A DNA stretch of 23,619 nucleotides from a virus: positions 1 through 23,619 of the IMG/VR virus record IMGVR_UViG_3300035698_024328, one strand, 5' to 3'. This document shows positions 20,588 to 23,619 of the stretch, one piece after another. The position numbers and the translations under genes are program-made. The notes beneath the pieces were generated by a model, which was given only the letters and a program-made list of their open reading frames with translations, ran no database searches and was not told the origin of the DNA. The first letter of the stretch is position 1; each line of letters starts with the position of its first letter.

Positions 20588-21388
20588 ATGTTGGAACAGT
20601 ATGTTGGTAAAGACAGACAGGGCGGTAAGACTATTCGTCTAAACCGCGTGCACCTCGACCCAAACGGGAAAGGGTATGCAGAAATTCTGTTCTTAGGGGA
20701 TATCCACTACGGACATCCAGGTTGCGACATCGAACGTGCTCAGCGAATGGTTGACTATTGCCTTAAAAAGCATGTTTATATGCTTGGTATGGGCGACTAC
20801 ATCGAAGCTGGGCTTCGCAACTCAGTTGGGGATTCTGTGTACATGCAGAACCTAAACCCTCAGAAGCAGATGGACTTTATCTCCGATATGTTAGAGCCTT
20901 TGGCGGACGCAGGTCTGCTGATCGGCCTTCTTACCGGAAACCACGAAGGGAGAATCCTTAAAGAGACTTCCGTCAACGTTACGAGCCTAATGGCCCGTAT
21001 ACTAAAGGTCCCATACCTTGGATATGCCTGTTGGAATCTCATCTATGTGGGGAATCAGAGTTACACAGTTTACTCCTTGCATGGTTCGACTGGTTCTCGG
21101 TATGTTTACACCAAACTAAAGGCATTGGTTGACATTGCCCACAACTTTGATGCAGACATCCTCGCGATGGGCCACGTCCATGAGCTTGCTGACGAGGCAA
21201 TCCTTGTCCAGAAGGTTGACAAGAAAAGGAAGATGGTTGTGGAGAGGAAGAAGTATCTTATCCTCACAGGCTCATATCTCCGGTACGATGACAGCTACGC
21301 TCAAGAAAAGGGCTACCCGATGGGAAGGCTCGGTTCTCCAAAAGTAAAGCTGTTTTCAGAGAAATATGATATCCACATCTCTTCGTAG
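20588..21388 (+). CDS. Calcineurin-like metallophosphoesterase
   Basis: 266 residues. Metal-binding motifs in order: GDIHYGH (about 37-43), GMGDYIE (about 66-72), GNHEG (about 117-121), SLHG (about 165-168) and GHVHE (about 193-197): the full D-x-H, G-D, G-N-H-E, H and G-H-x-H set. Phage members include nucleases, cyclic-nucleotide phosphodiesterases and RNA-end phosphatases; the substrate cannot be told here. The ribosome site AGGAGGTGA and a more balanced base composition set it apart from its neighbours and suggest later acquisition. Confidence 0.88.
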   Translation: MLEQYVGKDRQGGKTIRLNRVHLDPNGKGYAEILFLGDIHYGHPGCDIERAQRMVDYCLKKHVYMLGMGDYIEAGLRNSVGDSVYMQNLNPQKQMDFISDMLEPLADAGLLIGLLTGNHEGRILKETSVNVTSLMARILKVPYLGYACWNLIYVGNQSYTVYSLHGSTGSRYVYTKLKALVDIAHNFDADILAMGHVHELADEAILVQKVDKKRKMVVERKKYLILTGSYLRYDDSYAQEKGYPMGRLGSPKVKLFSEKYDIHISS

Positions 21389-21395
21389 GAGGTGA
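21387..21395 (+). promoter_or_regulatory. Strong Shine-Dalgarno AGGAGGTGA
   Basis: This overlaps the upstream TAG stop and ends five bases before the ATG at 21401. It repeats the site at 20574. Confidence 0.75.
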
Positions 21396-21400
21396 GCCGG

Positions 21401-21568
21401 ATGAAATGCACTAGGTGCGAGAAAGACATGCTCAACCTTCCAGCTGTTTATGGGGTTATAGGACTTAGAGGGTGGTATTGCTACCCTTGCGCCCTAAGGC
21501 TTCATCGGTTGCTAGGGTTGAAAATCGTAAGGGTAATCAACCTCCCTTACTATATATATAGGGGGTGA
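21401..21568 (+). CDS. Small zinc-finger protein
   Basis: 55 residues, translated by hand. CTRC (3-6) and CYPC (27-30) lie 20 residues apart, and the rest is basic and hydrophobic (LRLHRLLGLKIVRVINLPYY). It starts behind a perfect AGGAGGTGA, and its TGA abuts the ATG at 21569, so it is certainly part of this cassette. Its cysteine layout resembles that of the next gene, suggesting a pair of related zinc ribbons. Confidence 0.7.
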   Translation: MKCTRCEKDMLNLPAVYGVIGLRGWYCYPCALRLHRLLGLKIVRVINLPYYIYRG

Positions 21569-21838
21569 ATGATGGATAAGAAGTTGCGGACACTAGTAGA
21601 TGTCGCTGACTATCTAGCAACACAACTGAAGTTGATAGAGAAAGGCGAGAAGCATTACTGCTGTCGGTGTGGAGAGGAACTGGAAAGGGTTTATTATCGT
21701 ATTCCAGACATCTGCGGAGAATACTGCGATAAATGTATCCACAAGATTTATCGGATACACGCTCTAACGTTCTTCGCCATAGACAGGGAGGAGGATGATG
21801 GACCCAAAACTGAAACCCAAACTGAAAATCCTGATTAG
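21569..21838 (+). CDS. Zinc-ribbon protein
   Basis: 89 residues. CRCG (about 32-35) and CDKC (about 53-56), with a preceding C-C and the sequence YCDKCIHKIYRIHALTFFA. The N-terminus is a helix (TLVDVADYLATQLKLIEKG); the C-terminus is acidic (REEDDGPKTETQTENPD). The ribosome site GGGGGTGA overlaps the stop of the previous gene. Function unknown; belongs to the Shine-Dalgarno cassette. Confidence 0.65.
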   Translation: MMDKKLRTLVDVADYLATQLKLIEKGEKHYCCRCGEELERVYYRIPDICGEYCDKCIHKIYRIHALTFFAIDREEDDGPKTETQTENPD

Positions 21839-21983
21839 TAAGGGGTGGAAGGTCGTCGGAGTGGCAGGTAGAAACCTCGTCATTCTCAGGAGAGGAGTTG
21901 GAGAGATTGTCTATAGCGTCTTAACAAAAGAGGTTATAGATATAACTCCAGATGTAGGTGATATCTATGAAGAGAATTGGTGA
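21795..21983 (+). CDS. Hypothetical small beta-rich protein
   Basis: 62 residues. The start is ATG at 21795 or the adjacent ATG at 21798, behind GGGAGGAGG. It overlaps the previous gene by 44 nt. Beta strands dominate (WKVVGVAGRNLVILRRGVGE, then IVYSVLTKEVIDI). No family recognised. It is cotranslated with the membrane protein that follows. Confidence 0.6.
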   Translation: MMDPKLKPKLKILISKGWKVVGVAGRNLVILRRGVGEIVYSVLTKEVIDITPDVGDIYEENW

Positions 21984-22251
21984 GGAACTTCAGAAGGAAA
22001 TCGGGAAGGATATCAAGGGATATCAAGAATTACTCCATAAGTTAAGAGACATCCACGGTGTATTGTCATCTCTTATGGAGGGAACTCCAAAAGGAAGAGA
22101 CAGATCTTTTACGATCGACTTTATGGGAATTGGACGCCTTGTTGTAATAATCCTCGGATTGTTATATACAAGAGGAACCCCAATCTTCTGGGTAATGCTC
22201 TACTTCCTAGTGAAGGAGATCAAGTTCTGGATTAAGCTTAAAAGGAGATAA
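21967..22251 (+). CDS. Small membrane protein, possible holin
   Basis: 94 residues from the ATG at 21967, which has AGGTGA seven bases upstream; a GTG at 21958 is the alternative. The first 50 residues are a charged helix. Two membrane segments follow (FMGIGRLVVIILGLLY and IFWVMLYFLVKEI), ending in Lys/Arg. Two-segment small proteins near lysis genes are often holins. An amidase gene starts 74 nt later. Base use and ribosome site match the cassette rather than the lysis genes, so this is only a suggestion. Confidence 0.55.
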   Translation: MKRIGEELQKEIGKDIKGYQELLHKLRDIHGVLSSLMEGTPKGRDRSFTIDFMGIGRLVVIILGLLYTRGTPIFWVMLYFLVKEIKFWIKLKRR

Positions 22252-22277
22252 GCGGTAGTCCGATGAAGACAAAAACG

Positions 22278-22308
22278 GGGGGCATATAGTTTATCTATCC
22301 CTGCCCCC
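22278..22308. terminator. Hairpin terminator candidate, likely bidirectional
   Basis: GGGGGCA (22278-22284) and TGCCCCC (22302-22308) pair perfectly with a 17-nt loop. Read leftwards, the stem is followed by GTTTTTG, the better terminator; read rightwards, by ACTACTTATT, which is weak. It ends the Shine-Dalgarno cassette and may stop leftward transcripts from the right edge. Confidence 0.45.
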
Positions 22309-22325
22309 ACTACTTATTAAAAATT

Positions 22326-22853
22326 ATGACTAAAAACTTTTTACAACTATTAATACAGAGAATAACTCTACGGATTAAAATTCTTCAGTTGAGGTTACAA
22401 ATAATGAAAGGACAGAAAGTTACTTATCCTAAGTATAAGATTAAGGGAGTGATTGTTCATCATTCGGCTGGGGATTGGACATTTGACCAAGTAAATAATC
22501 ATCATAAAGACATATGGGGAGCTAAAAGTTCATTGGGATATTATGTTGGGTACCATAAAGTTATCGACCTCGATGGAACCCTACATATTGCTAGGAGAGA
22601 TGGAGAAGAGGGTGCACATGCGGTAGGAGGTATCCCTCATTACTACAATCGTTACTATGTGGGTATTTGCTTACAGGGGAATTTTGAAGAGAGAGAGCCG
22701 ACGGGAGAACAATTAAGAGTTCTTGAAAAGGAATTAGATAAATATAGAAGGGTCGGGTTGGAAATCTTGATGCATAGACAGGTGTCTGCTACTTTGTGTC
22801 CCGGCAAACATTTAATAGAATGGTTACAAGCATACAAAAAATATGGGAAATAA
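22326..22853 (+). CDS. N-acetylmuramoyl-L-alanine amidase (Amidase_2), endolysin
   Basis: 175 residues. The T7-lysozyme/PGRP fold: VIVHHSAG (His45), GYHKVIDLDGTLHIARRDGE (about 75-94), GAHAVGG, YYVGICLQGNF, and finally MHRQVSATLCPGKH with His150 and Cys158. The three zinc ligands and their spacing (His-x7-Cys at the end) match T7 lysozyme. It cuts the peptide stem from peptidoglycan glycan. Residues 1-27 are basic and hydrophobic (LLIQRITLRIKILQLRLQIM), possibly amphipathic; not a classic signal, so a holin is expected. It overlaps the next gene by 11 nt. Confidence 0.88.
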   Translation: MTKNFLQLLIQRITLRIKILQLRLQIMKGQKVTYPKYKIKGVIVHHSAGDWTFDQVNNHHKDIWGAKSSLGYYVGYHKVIDLDGTLHIARRDGEEGAHAVGGIPHYYNRYYVGICLQGNFEEREPTGEQLRVLEKELDKYRRVGLEILMHRQVSATLCPGKHLIEWLQAYKKYGK

Positions 22854-23208
22854 AAAATTAGTATACATTGCTTATCCCTACCGCGCTAAAACACGCAGAG
22901 GAATAAGAAAGAATATAAAAAAAGCCTGCCAATATGGCAAGCTTGCTTACGCCCAAGGGTATATACCTTTGATCCCTCACATCAATTCAAGCCCACTGTT
23001 TGGTTTGATGGGAGGAGATGATTCTAAAATAACTGAATATGACCTTTATCTCCTCTCAGCATGTAAATGTCTTTGGCTGTGTGGTAGTACAATCTCGAAG
23101 GGTATGGAGACAGAGAGAGACTTTGCGACGAGGGCAGGAATCCCAATAAAATATGTCGGGATGCCTATTCCTCATACCAAGGTTCTCCCTTCCTCCACTC
23201 TAAGATAG
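22843..23208 (+). CDS. DUF4406 / nucleoside 2-deoxyribosyltransferase-like protein
   Basis: 121 residues. YIAYPYRAKTRRGIRKNIKK (about 8-27), then GYIPLIPHINSSPL (about 39-52), then EYDLYLLSACKCLWLCG and SKGMETERDFATRAGIP (about 87-103). The pattern (Y-I-x-x-P-Y-R, P-x-P-H, D-x-x-x-L-x-x-C-D-like, S-x-G-M-x-x-E) is that of DUF4406, related to 2-deoxyribosyltransferases that exchange bases on deoxynucleosides. A role in base or nucleotide exchange would suit a phage with a PurZ-like enzyme. The catalytic Glu is likely that in GMETE. Its end overlaps the opposite-strand holin-like gene by 44 nt. Confidence 0.75.
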   Translation: MGNKKLVYIAYPYRAKTRRGIRKNIKKACQYGKLAYAQGYIPLIPHINSSPLFGLMGGDDSKITEYDLYLLSACKCLWLCGSTISKGMETERDFATRAGIPIKYVGMPIPHTKVLPSSTLR

Positions 23209-23383
23209 AATTGGTCACGAAAGGGATAATCCAAACCATAAAAGAGGCAAGGATTTGATTGTCAAATTCGACTGTGCCCAATGCCTTTAGGATAAACAAT
23301 CCTGCGACTGCCAAAGCTGAGAATACTGCTCCTTTCGCCGCTTTAACTAACGACTCTTTGTCAAATGAGTATGCTTTTTGCAT
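23165..23383 (-). CDS. Small membrane protein, holin-like
   Basis: 72 residues. It has a charged N-terminus (MQKAYSFDKESLVKAAKG), a hydrophobic segment AVFSALAVAGLFILKALG (about 19-36), a second weaker one at about 46-58 (ILASFMVWIIPFVTN), and a charged end (ILEWRKGEPWYEE). Layout and size fit a small phage holin that opens the membrane for endolysin. It is read leftwards, its AAAGGTCG box is 26 nt upstream, and its 3' end overlaps the end of the rightward DUF4406 gene. Confidence 0.65.
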   Translation of the reverse strand: MQKAYSFDKESLVKAAKGAVFSALAVAGLFILKALGTVEFDNQILASFMVWIIPFVTNSILEWRKGEPWYEE

Positions 23384-23397
23384 GTTCTTTTTTTTAT

Positions 23398-23610
23398 TTA
23401 ATTATTCTGCGACCTTTTGTCACGATCCATCATCAACCAATCCTTCAGTTGGGTAATGGCTGTTTCTAAGTCTTGGGTTGCCTTTGTATTGTGGTCTATA
23501 TGGTTACCCATAAATTTAAAGATAATCCTTAGAGTAAATGCTATCAAAAAGATAAGAGCCATACATATCCCTACTACTCCGTATTGAACTAAAGATGTTA
23601 ATTCTTCCAT
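23398..23610 (-). CDS. Small membrane protein with coiled-coil tail, lysis-associated
   Basis: 70 residues. One membrane segment (about 10-32, YGVVGICMALIFLIAFTLRI) is followed by FKFMGNHIDHNTKATQDLET and a heptad-like helix (AITQLKDWLMM). The N-H-I-x-H-N-T-x-A pattern with a single N-terminal segment is familiar from small phage proteins next to holins. It is likely an accessory holin or lysis partner. Its start is at 23610 with the upstream part only nine bases from the window edge, so its leader is not visible. It lies 14 nt before the holin-like gene. Confidence 0.65.
   Translation of the reverse strand: MEELTSLVQYGVVGICMALIFLIAFTLRIIFKFMGNHIDHNTKATQDLETAITQLKDWLMMDRDKRSQNN
23410..23417 (-). 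promoter_or_regulatory. AAAGGTCG leader box, holin-like gene
   Basis: This is an exact minus-strand AAAGGTCG, 26 nt before the ATG at 23383. It lies within the last codons of the preceding gene and is followed by an A-rich leader. Confidence 0.55.
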
Positions 23611-23619
23611 ATTTTATTC

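Noticed and set aside
1-23619. CRISPR array, integrase or insertion sequence
   Set aside because: No regularly spaced repeats with unique spacers and no integrase or transposase motifs were found on either strand.
1-23619. Recoded TGA (as in some CPR lineages and phages)
   Set aside because: TGA ends many genes here at ATGA junctions and does not interrupt conserved domains, so the standard bacterial code applies.

Overview
The window is about 23.6 kb of a tailed double-stranded DNA bacteriophage (class Caudoviricetes) or prophage. Almost every base is coding, genes overlap by 4-60 bases, and a complete head-packaging module is recognisable: small and large terminase, portal, scaffold and DUF5309-type major capsid protein. 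The genetic code is standard, with TGA used as a stop. The host cannot be fixed from sequence. A DUF5679 zinc ribbon, two leaderless promoters of the TTGACA-17-TATAAT type, starts that mostly lack Shine-Dalgarno sites, and a secreted fibre-like protein with a GDGSNLTG motif would all fit an uncultivated host such as Patescibacteria/CPR. That is a hypothesis only. No tail tube, tape measure, integrase or DNA polymerase is seen, so the genome continues outside the window.

Layout. Bases 1-11556 are read leftwards. From right to left: a DUF5679 protein, a winged-helix replication-initiator-like protein, small proteins, terS, terL, portal, small head-associated proteins, scaffold, major capsid protein, two small virion candidates, and a fibre-like protein with a signal peptide that runs off the left edge. 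Bases 11557-11742 form a divergent control region. Bases 11743-23208 are read rightwards: small early proteins and an HNH nuclease; a recombination module (coiled-coil DUF, ERF annealing protein, RecB-like nuclease, SSB-like protein); a stretch rich in structured RNA (15.58-16.83 kb) holding a lysozyme-like protein and two aberrant tRNA-like genes; a DNA methyltransferase; an overlapping cluster ending in dUTPase, a zinc ribbon and a PurA/PurZ-family synthetase; NinG; a metallophosphoesterase cassette; an amidase; and a DUF4406 protein. Bases 23165-23610 hold two leftward small membrane proteins that look like holins.

How it fits together. The terminase, portal, scaffold and capsid proteins build and fill the head. 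ERF, the nuclease, SSB, NinG and HNH handle recombination and DNA processing. The dUTPase, PurZ-like and DUF4406 proteins point to control of the nucleotide pool and possibly modified DNA. The two muralytic enzymes plus the small membrane proteins provide lysis.

The most interesting signals are: (1) an 8-base box, AAAGGTCG, placed 23-30 nt upstream of eight start codons, always in the gene's orientation and on both strands, followed by an A-rich leader without a Shine-Dalgarno; (2) a PurZ-like synthetase that keeps the PurA-type aspartate, encoded with dUTPase; (3) a 117-nt RNA with tRNA-like D, anticodon and T arms inside a 12-bp terminal stem, flanked by 27-nt direct repeats; (4) a Leu-tRNA-like gene with about 30 nt inserted in the anticodon loop; (5) attenuator-like alternating stems after the capsid gene and before the recombination operon; and (6) a cassette at 20.57-22.25 kb with strong AGGAGGTGA ribosome sites, unlike the rest of the phage.
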